From Nereocystis luetkeana (Eukaryota > Sar > Phaeophyceae > Laminariales > Laminariaceae), in NCBI GenBank assembly GCA_031213475.1, contig JARUPZ010000005.1, positions 5,886,988 to 5,950,987 on the forward strand: a DNA stretch of 64,000 bases, given 5' to 3'. This document shows, one piece after another, positions 12,588-24,033 of the stretch (position 1 is the first letter of the stretch; each line of letters starts with the position of its first letter). Position numbers and translations under genes: made by a program. A model generated the notes under the pieces. That model was not told where the DNA came from and did not search any database. It saw only the letters and a list, made by a program, of their open reading frames with translations.

Positions 12588-12596
12588 TACCTGGTA
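12588..12596. repeat. TA-CCTGG-TA word, empty in paralogous copy
   Basis: Here the sequence reads ata-TACCTGGTA-caaaac in outline. The matching site in the other copy of unit E (34561-34562) has only TA before caaaac. The difference is exactly CCTGG plus one TA. Confidence 0.85.
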
Positions 12597-12813
12597 CAAA
12601 ACAGCTGACGGCTTTGAGCGTTTTGGATTTATTCGCGTGGTCTACCATTTGTTTTGTGTTGTCGTTTACCGGTGTCGTTAGACCCATATTGTACCTCCAG
12701 TGTTATTATGCACAGATGCCTGTATGCCGGATTATGAAGCGTTCGGCGTTCTGAAGGCATCATAATTTTGAGTTCGAGAATAGGACATGTCCCTTTGAGT
12801 ATAAGCTTTGTGC

Positions 12814-12821
12814 TATTAATA
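12814..12821. repeat. TA-TTAA-TA word, empty in paralogous copy
   Basis: This copy reads gtgc-TATTAATA-gggttg. The copy at 34780-34781 reads gtgc-TA-gggttg. The difference is exactly TTAA plus one TA. Confidence 0.8.
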
Positions 12822-13281
12822 GGGTTGTCAACGTCGTTTACTCTCATTTGATACCGAGGCAAAGCTGACCGCCTTGGACAGGAAGGGTGGCACCCGATTT
12901 TGTCAGGATAAACAAGAGGAGCCAGGTGTGTTGCTTAGCTTCTTCTGGGAAAACAGTAGAAGGGAATGCCTAATGATACCAAGTAGTACTGGTATATGAG
13001 AGCAACATGATCGAAACAGCAACGCAATGGCGCATGTATCACAGGGACCTACACACACGCGCCTTAGAAAACCAGCTGCTTCATCGTGGCCCCGCCGCTA
13101 TGGGGGTAGGGGGGGGCACATCTTCCCCAGTACACCATTTATTTATTTCGTCCTTTTTCGCGATGAGGGAGGAAAACACGCAATCATACCACTCACTGCT
13201 GTGGCGGCCAATTGTCAGGGTCTTGAGTTCGCTTGATTTGATTGAGCGGGAAGCGTTAGCCGCAAAACCCTTTATTTCATA

Positions 13282-13290
13282 TACCAGGTA
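13282..13290. repeat. TA-CCAGG-TA word, empty in paralogous copy
   Basis: This copy reads ttcata-TACCAGGTA-cat. The paralogue at 35220-35221 reads ttcata-TA-cat. The bases on both sides match. Confidence 0.85.
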
Positions 13291-13310
13291 CATCATACGT
13301 AATGCACGTG

Positions 13311-15475
13311 CGTATATACTAGTCGTGCTATATTGTGTGTACTACTGCTGTTTAATACCAGGTAAAAAACAAAAAATCCCGTCAGCTGTGAGTTCAACCT
13401 TTGTAGCGCAACGTAATCATTCTAAGTACAGAGTACGTGGTAGTCAATACAGCCGTGGTGCACGAAGTAAAAACCTGGCAACCGGCGAAGATGTGGACAC
13501 GTTTTTACCAGGTACGTGTTTTTACTTGGTTGTACTGCATTTTTTTCGAAAACAAATGTTGGCGAGGGTCGCGGGACGTGAAACGGCAAAAAAACGGTTT
13601 TTAGGAACGAAACATGAACAGCCCGAATGCGGTGGAATCACTATATATCGACATACCAGTACAACTGCTGCTGTAGCAGTTCATGCACCAAACCCAGGGC
13701 TGCTGGTGTTGCCTACCCGTTTTAAGATTGTTGGAATAGACTTACACTTCGGGCTCCGGGCATCTACCATCACACAGCTACGAAGTCGACCCACCACTGC
13801 AACGACGAGACATACTATGCAGGAACCTGCTCGGGAGCCACCCGAAAACGACCAGCGGCTAGAGTGAGACAAACCCACGCCTTTCTCTTTCCCTTCGGTC
13901 TACGCGTCGCGCGTACTGCGTACCTGTGTTACAAGTGGTCGTCTCATCGCAAAGCACGCAGAGTTTCTTTTGTCATAATACGATGCCTACGGTGTCTCGC
14001 CATTGACATGCAAGGCGTGCATCTATTGTATATGCAACGCGTGTTCTCTGTTATCTGCCCCTCGCTCCTTCGCCGCGTGGGTGCAACAGTCTACAGCATG
14101 CGCATCAGTAGTATTGCAGTTATTCTCACACAACCTAACCATACTCGTACGCGAAGTATCTATCCGGGCGCTCTCAGTTTTTCTTTCCGGTCTGTCCATC
14201 CTTCCGACAATGCCCCACCCGATGCTCTGCCCCGCCCCTACTTGCCCTCCCTCTGCTTATTTACTCCAACGTTCTTGGTTCGCCACTGGTCCGGGCTATT
14301 CCCCATATTGTACAGTCATCAAGTCCTAGAGGTGAGTGGGTTACACGCCGAGTATAGAGTCCGCAGGCTGCAGCTTCCCTTCATCAAGAGTCTGTGCTCG
14401 GCGCGGTGCGACGGACTACAGCTGCAGTACTGATGTACTCGTGTCCCGATTTGTTTCGAAATTGAAAACCCCCAAGTCTGTACGTATGTTGGTATCATAT
14501 TATCACGTATCATACTGCTTGCTGTAATATCATACCAGATACATACTCGTACAACGCGTACGCGCTGCTGTGACTACAAGGACAATATCAGTTCTTGGCG
14601 TTTTCGGTGTTTAGGGTATTCCGGGGTAGTTGGTACCAGGTATTTTCTACTTTCTCCCAATCAAATCGGAAAGCAGCGCACTGCGAGAGCATACTCTTGG
14701 CTTCCAAGTTTTCATTGAGTAAGAAAAACAGCTGTGACTTGGCTGTGATGAGATCGAGGATTTCGGGGAAGCTGTGTGTGATACTTTGATCGCGCGTACT
14801 AAGGCATCGTGTAGGAAACCCAGTCCGTATCTGAGCAAGCCAAAATCTGAAGCTACATAATTCAAGGAGTGGGAGTTGATGTAATGATTGCACTGGGCTT
14901 GGTAATCGATCGGTCTTTTACCTCCATAGCTCAGTAGGCAATACCATCTCATTTGACGTCTCGTCAAGGACACGGGTTCGAATCTCACTTCGAACGCTTC
15001 TTTTATCGAAAGGCTTGCGTGTGCTCTCCCTAAAGACATATCTCCCTGGTTCTCCACGTATTGAAACGAAGCGGGTAGGTCAGCGTACGGCCGTATACGG
15101 TACCGATGCCCCGAAGATCCCGCGGCCCAGAGGGGAGGGGAGAGTGTTACCCTGGGATGGGGGATCAATCGATCTTTCGTACGAGGGTCGCCAGAATGTT
15201 TGGAAGGTTTCTTTCTTGACTTTTTTGTGGCTCTCATCACATACTGATTGCGGTGCTACAGTAGCTGTTGTGTTTGCTGGCAAGTGGCTGTAAGATCAGA
15301 TATAGCTGTACGGATACGTTCCCGCTCCATTATCACGAGATCGTTCTGGGTGTTTTTCCTCATGGCCTTCAACGTTTTCGGCAGTTTTGCTGCTTGCTTG
15401 CTGCTGTGGTCTGTGCCTGTAACCATAGCATAACTAAGTGTGCTGTCCTGCTCTGCTTGGTGCTGTTCGTTTATG
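13311..15475. other. No recognisable gene
   Basis: Frames are short or overlap on both strands. TACC(A/T)GGTA occurs at 13356-13364, 13506-13514 and 14634-14642. A tRNA-like fragment lies at 14926-14998. Confidence 0.45.
14926..14998 (+). pseudogene. tRNA-like fragment (possible tRNA-Arg-TCT relic)
   Basis: An A-box-like TAGCTCAGTAGG and a B-box-like GGGTTCGAATC are spaced as in a tRNA. A five-pair stem around a seven-base loop places TCT in the anticodon position. The acceptor stem does not pair and the T stem pairs poorly, so this is more likely a tRNA-derived relic or SINE head than a working gene. Confidence 0.35.
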
Positions 15476-15833
15476 AAGGATATACCACTGAGCTGCTTAG
15501 TCAGCTGACTCTGACTGAGTAGCTCAGTGGTCTATCCTTTGTGAAACGGTTCGAGTCCCGCCAGACGTCGTATTTCCGCTTTTTCTGCCGTGGTGGGTAG
15601 AAAAAGGGAATTCAGGTGGAGAGAACCACGATAAAAGCACACTCGATCAGATAGTCAAAAATGGAGTGAACCACTTGAGTAAAAGAACTCACGCCTAGGA
15701 AGGGGAAAAACCAGGCGCTGATTAGGGACTTGATCAACCCCGGAGGGTGTTATCGGCGGGAGGCCGTATCGAGCCCAAAGGTACTTATTTTGTTTGTTTT
15801 TAAAGGGTAGACCACTGAGCTGCTCAGTCAGCG
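15476..15833. repeat. tRNA-derived element with three related inverted arms
   Basis: About 29 bases containing CTGAGTAGCTCAGTGGT occur forward at 15512-15541. They occur in reverse complement at 15476-15505 and again at 15804-15833. The first two arms form a near-perfect hairpin. The second and third arms bracket about 260 bp. The forward arm contains an A-box-like TAGCTCAGTGG and is followed by the B-box sequence GGTTCGAGTCCCGCC near 15549. This looks like a tRNA-derived SINE head that was inverted or duplicated. The anticodon arm is missing, so it is not a tRNA gene. Confidence 0.5.
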
Positions 15834-16154
15834 CTGATTGCTATCGCCAGCTCTTGTACAGGTTTTGTTCTATGTGCGAGCACCAACATATACACAAGCC
15901 CTCAGAGCTAAAACGTAAACCGTGTCTTACACGAACCAAATACAATATACATACCGTGGCATGCAGTTAGTTGCTTGCGTCAACCTTCGTATTGTTCTAG
16001 CACATCTCCGAAAGGAAATATGTTATTCTAGATATATGTAGCTCTGTGCTCGCAAATTGTTTTTTTTTGTGCTACGTATTTAAACGCGATATTACAAATC
16101 ATTCCTATTCCCCCGGCGCAGGAGGCAGCGAGATGCCGCGATTTACCTAACCGT
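15834..16154. other. No recognisable gene
   Basis: AT-rich spacer without coding or structural features that I can support. Confidence 0.4.
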
Positions 16155-16323
16155 TTGCACCAAGGCTTGCGGCAAGGCCAAAAGCCTTTTCGCCCTGCGA
16201 TCGGGGCAGCTCCTCCTCCGCCGCCGCCGCCGCCGCCGCGGCGGTCGGCCTTCTCTCGTGCTGCTACTGTGGTTGGAGGCCAACCCCGCCCGACGAGAAG
16301 GATGACTGCTGCACCAGGCGAAG
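16155..16323 (+). pseudogene. Exon-like fragment resembling exon 2 of the downstream gene
   Basis: This frame encodes a Pro run, then RAATVVGGQPRP and a TAAPGEG end. It stops at a donor-like GCGAAG/GTAATA after one base of a codon. Exon 2 of the gene at 17892-19525 ends very similarly (Ala/Pro-rich, a RAAPVVGSPP segment, then CGGAAG/GTAACA) in the same phase. No matching start exon or phase-compatible third exon was found nearby, so this is probably a partial tandem duplicate. The 16324-17891 stretch holds only short conflicting frames. Confidence 0.35.
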
Positions 16324-17891
16324 GTAATAACTACCTGGGACACGGCGAGAAGTTGTCAACTACCAATCGTTGGTAGCACCGCGGAGCGAATTCAATCGCT
16401 CATCGGTGTTCTTTGTGGTCATTTTTCTTGGCACCATGCAATGTTTTTTGCATGCCGGTGGGATTCAGAGTACGAACATCGATGGTGACATGTGGAGCTC
16501 CTGTTGACACCGCCGATAGCAAGTCCTGGAGGCATAAAACCGCGGGGAACGTTTATGGTACTACCCCCCCCCCTCCCCCGATGCCCTTATCTCCGCACAA
16601 GGAGGAATGATCGTATCACGTAGTGTGTACCAGGTACGAAGTATATGGCAAGGCACCGACGAGGCAGTTCCATAGTAGATATATTGCTGTTTCTGGAAGT
16701 GACTACACCAGAAAATAAATCAATTCATTGACGTTATCATCTATGTGCAAGGCCGCCTCACAAGCGGTTCTTAGTAGGATTCACCTCACCCTTTGTACGA
16801 CTCGCTCAACACCTCGCGGCGCTTCACGCTTGGTGCAAGCAATGTCTGCCTGGCCGGTGAAGACCTGTTGTCCTCCGTCCCGGTATTGTAGAGATGCGAG
16901 GGTCTATGCTCGTACGACTACGGCCATGCATGACAATAGTACACCCCCCCGCGCCCCGGCTTCGGCTCCTGCAGCTTCACGAAACCGGATGGGAGGCCTC
17001 GCCTCCGGTTTTGGCCAGCATCTACCCAAAGCGCGAAAATGAACCCAATAGTGTTGTCGGAAAATGTCGAAGCTTTGTTGAAACATGAATTTCGACCTTT
17101 CGCATGGCAATGATTGTTGCGCAGCATCGCGTGCAGGAAATCAGGGGCTTTCGTGCCGCTCACCGTGCGACCGCGCACTCTCCTCGTCGGCACTGCCGGA
17201 GTCGACATCGCAGTTGCAACTCAGGTGAATTCACTCGCCACGCATGTCGCTATATCTAAAATGCGGGGAACGTTTTAGGTATTATTTGAATGTAAGGATC
17301 GTTTTGGGCATTCATGTGAGTAAGCACACGGCCCTTGCATTCTCAAGAGGGGGGGTATACTTCTCTAATAACAGGTGCACTAAAGAACCCTACTCTCCGC
17401 CTGTGAGGCCGGCGGTTGCCACAATGTCACTGCTGAGGTGTGTGTTCACTTCGAAACTGACGGCATGTATTAATGGCAGCCTGGCATCTCCGTGCAGTAG
17501 TACGTATTCGCCGCTGCAAGCGTTGCCAATCAAAACTGACGAGAACGGCTACATTACACCGATTTTTCTTGGAACTACCCCTTCAAAATGAGACAACCTA
17601 TATGGCCTAGGTGAAGAAACACAAATCAAACAAAAACCTGGGGCGGGCAGTTTTTTGAAGGCAGGCAAACTTAACAGCGCGGTTCAGGAGGCGAATAAGT
17701 TTGAAAAAATATCGCACCCTCGAAATTCTGGAATTCTTGGGAAGCAGACCGTTTACGGTTAAGGTGGATCCGACCAGTTGTTGTTGTTTACCATAGTGTA
17801 ATTGTTTCACCTTAGGTTAGCGTTCGCCGCACGTTTGCTCTCCTACTTACGGTAACGTCGCAAAACGGCCGTGGTACCGACAGTGTCGCCA

Positions 17892-19525
17892 ATGAGCGTT
17901 GCCGCGGACAGCGACTCAAATGAGACGCCCGACGCGGCAGACCCCCACGCCCAACCACAGGGGATCAGGTAAGAAGAAGCCTGTGGCAGAAATTGTTCCG
18001 GTGATCGTTCCGTCGTTGCTCTATCCTCCGTCTGTGGCGATACCCCCGTTTGCTGACCGACAACCCTGCAACGTTAGCTGATACCAGTATACGTATGGTG
18101 GCCTAACCACAGAGGTATTTTACGATGAAAGAAGCGCATTTCGACCACGGCTAGAGATTCATGTCCGGCTTTCTTACATCGAACATTCGAGGTACTCTTG
18201 AAGCGTCCTTCACTGGCTTATGGCGCATCCCACGGACCGACGAAAAAACGCCTTCGCTCCGAAACCAGGGGTTGCGCCGGCCGAGACGTACACCATCTTT
18301 GTCGCCTGGCAATATTCTCCCGTCGCGACCTTTGCAGGATGCCCCCGGCGCAGGAGGGAGACATAAGCGCCGAAGCACGATTGTGCCCGCCGACCAGACT
18401 GAGTGCGGCCCAAGTCCCAGCCGTTGCCAACGCCGCGTACCCCGCGCGCCGTCTGACGCCGTCGTCCTCACCGACACCGCGCCCGGCTGCCGCCAGGGCT
18501 GCTCCCGTGGTTGGCAGCCCGCCTAGCTCAACGATAAGGACCCGCCCTTTGCCAGCGGAAGGTAACACCTATCTCTTGTTTTGACGGGAAACGTGGGAGT
18601 CCCGGGAAGCGGGGGGGGAATGCGTACTGCTGTACAAATACTTACTGTACGGTCTCGACCTTAACGTTGTGCTCGACGCTGCCGCCCACTTCTGACAACA
18701 GCGTGTATGGCGGTATAACCGGTCGGCCGTGACGATTCTCGAGTGTGAGGAACGCCTGCGCAAAAGGAACACACATCGATCGAAATTTTCTCTTGTAGCA
18801 GTGAATAATGGTCTTTTCCTCGACCCGGCCCACACCCAACCTAGCCTAGTTTAGCCCAGCCTCGAAGTTTTGGAAGGGGGAGCGCTATTGCGAAGAAAGC
18901 CGAGGACTCGGTTGCCGTATTTGGTCAGTGATTCGCACTACAGTTTTTTTGTCGAGCTCGAGAAATTCGATGTCGAAGGATAGCTCCTGCCCCAAGCGGC
19001 TTTCGTCTCCAGAGGTATGAAGCCATTGATAAGCTGTGAACATGCCGGGTGATTTCACGCCCTGTTGGGCCGGTTGTTGTATACCAGATACCAGGTACAG
19101 CTCTACGAGCGCTTTCCAGCAACATATTTCGGTTCCCAGTGTCTCGCCTGTTTGTACGTTTTGCTTTCCTCTTGTTTTGCGATGTTTCAGACGAGATCCC
19201 GGGCACAGGATGCGACCAACCGGGGTGCGGGCGAAATATGTGCATGAACCCTGAAGGTGATATGGTGGCGGCGTCTATTTTCGAGGGGAAAAATAGCAAC
19301 GCGTCGGTGCCGTCGCGCTGGTTAGTAAAAGGGCGCGAAATGAATGCCAGGTATTTAGCGCAGAGACAGAAAATTGTCGCGCGATTCGTTCCAGGCTTGT
19401 ACATAAGCGGCCAGCGGCCAACACCCAGCGCAGTGGCTGTTGTCGCAAACACTATACAGGCTGGTTCAGGCCTACCGCCCAAAACTGAGCTCACCTCCAA
19501 TGTCATCGCGTCTTTTTTTAGATAG
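17892..19525 (+). CDS. Three-exon gene, unknown function (272 aa)
   Basis: I infer exons at 17892-17968, 18155-18561 and 19191-19525. The ATG at 17892 begins MSVAADSDSNETPD. Intron 1 starts GTAAGA and ends CTAG; intron 2 starts GTAACA and ends TTTCAG. The codons split by both introns complete correctly (AG+A, then G+AC), and the total of 819 bases is a whole number of codons without internal stops. That triple agreement is the main evidence for the model. The first two exons encode a low-complexity Ser/Pro/Ala-rich and basic region. The third encodes a more structured part with a Cys cluster (CDQPGCGRNMC), a basic helix-like stretch around REMNARYLAQRQKIVARF, and ends in ASFFR. I do not recognise the family. 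A zinc-binding or nucleic-acid role is possible but not shown. Further exons downstream cannot be excluded. Confidence 0.6.
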
Positions 19526-22500
19526 ACCCTGAAATTTGGCACACGTGTTCTATGACCCCCTTCCAGGCGGTTACCGAACGTATGTGTGCGTGTTTTTTCT
19601 CGCCAGATACTTTCGTGTTCGCACTTTTTTAGATGTTTTGGTCTTAAAGAGAAAAAAATACCGCCGGACTAAAACACCAGATAAAAATTTGCCAGCGGCT
19701 GGCATGGGTTCATAGAACACGCGGGCGAAATTTCAGGGTCTATCCCTGAACAATGGCGTTGACAATCGGACATTTGCGCGGTAAAAGTACAAAACTATAT
19801 TGCGTTGCCTCTTCATTACTTATTAATAGTGTAAATTTAGGATACACTTTTGTCTGTAAAATTAGATAAATATTTATCCCACGGAGTCAGTTCTTTGACC
19901 AATTGCACGAAACATTTTTTCAGGCATGCTATGGAGCTTTGGAATACCTGGTACCGGTTCGTCGAACACATTTGAAGAATGTTTGTTCCTACGGAAACGT
20001 CTACAGCTTATGACCATTGTTTAAGGCCCGTGGTTGGTCAAGACACACAATCTTTTGCGCTAGCGCCAACTCTAGGACCTCAATAAAGTATCTGACTGTA
20101 TCGCCCTCTCCCGCTGTTCAAGACGGTCAGTATCATCCCACCTACTATGTGAAATTCGAGTGGATATTGTGATCGGTATTAGTTATGGGCAAAAATTGGG
20201 GTGATGGACTTAAACAAGTTCGTAGCTAAACGAACTGCAGCACATCGCGGTTACTATCAGATGCCTACAAGACGAACGACTTAGTGCATAATTGTGATCG
20301 CTCGAGGTCCGATCCAGCCATGCAAAAACAGAAATAAAAAACGAGGTTCGACGCCAATACCTTTGCGGTTTGCGGACCATGGGACGCAACCTGCAAGGCC
20401 CACAGTTGACGGAAAAAATCGCGACGTGGTTAGGGGAGGGTAGGAGAGCGGGATGGGGGGCGGGAGCGTGATTCCAATTTCGCATGAATACAAGTGAAGG
20501 GACGACGAATCGCAGTTAGAAGTGCCTCTTACGGTCGAAACAGCGTGCTTTGACGATGTTGTCTGCGGGAAGTCTAAAACAGCTTACCAGGTATTATGCA
20601 GGAGGGGTTTATATGTTTCACAATATCCTTTAGAAAACGGGAAACTGCCAGGTGACCTCGCCCCCTGCCCCCCGGAGGCCTGAGACCGGGTGTGTACACA
20701 ATATAATATCGACTTCATATATATCTTCTCCACTTCCTCAATAAATCAAAACAGATTATGGTGAAAAGCTAAAAATGCAACGCGGCTGGGGCTAATCTGA
20801 AGAAGTTATAATTGTAGAGCAGGGCAAGGGTTGCCCTGCTGTCCCCTAGGTATTACCATTTAATACAAGGTTGGACGAAGGTGATGAAATTTCAGGGATT
20901 GTTTGGGCTTAGAAAAGCGCCCAAAAAGCAGGAACGATACGTTTGCAAAGACGTCGACCAGAAACAAAAATAACATGTATGTATGTACAGGGTATGTGTA
21001 TTTGGGGTAGGAGGGAAAAAAAAAGCAGCAGCGGTACAACAACACTATATATACTGCTGAGGTCAGGTGCATTAAATGGATTTGGGGTAGGAGTGAAAAT
21101 GCAGCAGCAGCGAGAACTGCATACTGCGAACAAAAAGACCAGCAGAGTACCATTGCCCAGTCATCGGGGCTCAGCCATTGACTCGCGAATACATGTCTAT
21201 TTGAAGTAGCGAGTCCAAATGTACGTAAAAGTACTGAAACGATTTTGTCTCCGAGGTTTTCTTCTTTCAGGAAAGTGATGAGTGATCAATGTTGAAGATC
21301 ATGCTACACATTGTCGGAAGGCAAGGGAAATAAGAATAGAGTCCTTGTGAGTCTCAAGGGTTCGAGGGGCTGAAATGACTGAGTCCTCGCGAGTCTCATG
21401 GGTACTTACAGTAGTTTCGAAATATTAAACTGCAACATAATATTACAGTCGAATCAGATTGCGATGGCCTCGACGTGCCGTGAACACACCCACATTCCAA
21501 TAAGACGCCCCAGAATAGTTCAAGATGACAAAAAAACATGCCAGGAGATGTTTCGCCGATGATCGTTACGTTCATACATGCACCTCGTGAACAAAAAAAG
21601 TATGTGGACAAAGAAGATTATATAAATACAGCTGCCCGGAACAATAAGGCCTCGACTTGCCGTGCAACGACCTGAACCAAAGAAACCAACGCAGGCACGA
21701 CCCCAACGGTGACGGATGGCAGGGTAGGTTGATCGTCGTCTTTCGTGAGCCGTTATCATCGTAGTAATATAGGTATGTATCGACAAAGCACGTACGGTCC
21801 AGACAGACCAATCTTCCCTAAGGGGGTACCGTTTGTTTTCCGTCATTTTTGAGAATTGATACGTGAAACAAAGTGCTCCAGGATCGCGCGGCTGAGAGGA
21901 ATCCAAAACCGGTGTTTAAAAGACAGCCATGAATAATGGCCTTTTTTTGGAAAACAGATGGGAAAATTTACCCCGAAATTTAGGGGGAAAAAAGGTTCGA
22001 ATCAAAATAAAAAGTAGAGACGGCGCCCAACGCATATCCGATTGGTCGACAAAACACATGTATGTAGACAGGAGTGGGTAAAATAATGTATTTTATATAT
22101 CTGTGGAACCCAGGGTCGGAGATATCGTAGATCTCGTAACACGCACGCGCGAAGGGCACGTCACCGGTCAAGCAATATCAAATCTCGGGTCACGAGCGGT
22201 CTCACGTCATTGACGGTGTCGACCCGTCCCCGGGAGATAGATATCCGGAGAATATCCGCCGCAGACTCTGGGGTGACAAAGAGTCCTCCTCACCGAGTCA
22301 GACTAGCTCTAGCATCTATCTCGTTGCTCAATATCAACGAAGAACTCTGCTCGGCTTAGGTCGGCCGTAACGACGGCTACAAGTGACCCTCGCCTCGCGA
22401 CCTCATCACGACGACTTTCCCGCGACTTCTACACTGCGACGCGTCCGCGACTACATCGGTGCGAACGGCGAGCACAGGTGCTACAATATATCCACAATGA

Positions 22501-23136
22501 ATGATGCACCTATCCAAACACGATAATATATATGCCATATACACCATGAAGATTCATGAAACTTATTTTATCGGCCCACATTTTTTTTCGAAAAATAAAC
22601 AAAATGGTACTGAGTCCAGGACCAATTCAGCTGAATCCGGGCGCGGGTTTTATACATCAATTCTGCCAGGTTTGCGCTAAAACCTCCACAGCCTGAGCCG
22701 GGGAAAAATGGGATTTTCGCCTATATCTCGCTTCAAAACATATAAAAATGAAGTCTGCACAAAAACAAACTGCCCCTGGACGAGATACTTTCGAAACCTG
22801 TGAAAAACGAAAAGGACAGCTGTGTCGGTCTCCATAATAATCCCAAAGTTTTGTCGCAAAAAACGAATTGCTCCGACGCAACGACGAAAACAAAAAAAAA
22901 CTGATACGATGGTTCGATCCGTCCGAAACAGAGCTTTCCGGCAAGACATTTTATGTGTTCTGAAAATAAGTGGCCGCCGCAAAACAATTCAATATTTGAA
23001 TGTCGAATTTCTGGAAAAAATATCATGCCTGGACGTATACAAAGTACGTACTCGTATACCGTAGTCTAACGCGGTAGTCTATAACAGTACAGCAGTCAGT
23101 CTTCTTGGTCAGTAGTCTTACTACTAATAATAGTAG
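19526..23136. other. No recognisable gene
   Basis: I see no supportable coding region. A unit of about 75 bp containing 'tttggggtaggag' and a GCAGCAGC segment occurs twice near 20998-21110. TACC(A/T)GGTA words lie at 19945-19953 and 20585-20593. Short matching 'gagtcctcgcgagtctca' type segments occur near 21340-21400. Confidence 0.45.
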
Positions 23137-24010
23137 TAGTCACGATGTTTACCCCCAATGTTGCCATATTTTCATCGTTTTTATTCGTTTTTGCGATTAT
23201 TATGTCGCTGAGTTTGAGTTTTTTTCCCCCCGTTTGTTTGGAGTTATGGTCGATCGTTTTGTTTCAATGTTTCGCCTGTTTTTTTCGTTCTCGTATATTT
23301 TTCGCATTTTTGTTGATTCTCAATGTTTTTCCGTAGAGTCTCGCCCTTCTTTTTTTTGTGATTGCTCGTATGCGAGCTGGCAGTACGCACGTATGGTCCG
23401 GAGTTATAGAAGGGAACGCACGTAAAGCACCGCTTGCATGTTTGTTTTCGAAGAGTTCACGACGTTTACCCCATTTTTGCGCATCGCTTTTATCCGCTTT
23501 GCGCGATTACCTCGCACAGTTTTGATATTTTCCCCAATTCTTCAGGGAGGTTTGGTCGATCGGTTGTTTCGAGTTCGTTTGGCTTTTTTTTCGTTTTCGT
23601 TTTTCTACCGATTTTGAACGCTTTTCCTCGGTTTCGTCCGTTTCTGGTATTTATGTTATTCGTGAGGCCTTTGTTCAGAAATATGAGCTGCGCTTGACTC
23701 TTGGTATGATTTGTCAAAGGGGACATACGTAACGTATCGCTTGCATGCTTGTTTTCGAAGGGGTTACGTGTTTTATCCCCTTTTTGCGATTTTTTTATCG
23801 TTTTGATCCGCTTGTCGCTTATGTCCGCTCAGTTTTCATTGTTTCCCATTATTCTAAGGAGTTTTGGTAGATCACTTTTCTCATTTTTGTTTGCTTATTT
23901 CGCTTTCTGTTTTTGCTTATTCATATTGTTGTTCCTCGGTTTCGTCCTTTTTTGGTATTTTTCTCAATCGTGAGGTACTTGTTCAAAAATAGAAACTACG
24001 CTTGACTATT
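23137..24010 (+). repeat. Degenerate tandem array, about three 300-bp units
   Basis: Units begin near 23137 ('cacgatgtttacccc'), 23459 ('cacgacgtttacccc') and 23763 ('tacgtgttttatcccc'). Each continues with a T-rich stretch, 'ttggtcgatcg'-like and 'cctcggtttcgtcc'-like blocks, then 'cgcttgcatg-ttgttttcgaag' before the next unit. The array runs straight into AF copy 2. It is T-rich on the plus strand and non-coding as far as I can tell. Confidence 0.65.
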
Positions 24011-24033
24011 CGTAGGAATACGAACAAGCGCCC

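Larger units (their letters stand above)
7690..13310 (-). mobile_element. Decayed Copia-type LTR retrotransposon with probable 5' LTR
   Basis: Reading leftward from 13310 the order is a long LTR-like unit (13310 to 11776), a primer-binding-site-like sequence, Gag, aspartic protease, integrase and an integrase-RT linker. This is the Copia order. No reverse transcriptase, RNase H or 3' LTR is recognisable before the element loses identity near 7.7 kb. Several frameshifts and a MITE-like insertion at 8741-8995 show it is dead. The Gag and integrase resemble Copia proteins that I associate with brown algae. Confidence 0.75.
12475..13310 (-). repeat. Unit E, copy 1
   Basis: This unit matches 34450-35240 almost end to end. 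Relative to that copy it carries three extra TA-flanked words: TACCTGGTA at 12588-12596, TATTAATA at 12814-12821 and TACCAGGTA at 13282-13290. It has no coding features. Confidence 0.7.

Noticed and set aside
14926-14998. Functional tRNA gene
   Set aside because: Acceptor and T stems do not pair; kept only as a tRNA-like relic.
14647-15240. 197-codon minus-strand frame
   Set aside because: It runs through a tRNA-like fragment, with no domain and no splice or start support.
16413-16610. Second exon for the fragment at 16155-16323
   Set aside because: The only good acceptor (TTCAG at 16464-16468) is in the wrong phase for that donor.
18161-18526. ATG-initiated 121-codon frame overlapping exon 2
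   Set aside because: The alternative frame fits both flanking splice sites in phase; this one does not.
23137-24010. CRISPR-like array
   Set aside because: Units of about 300 bp are degenerate with no short conserved repeat and unique spacers, and the DNA is eukaryotic.
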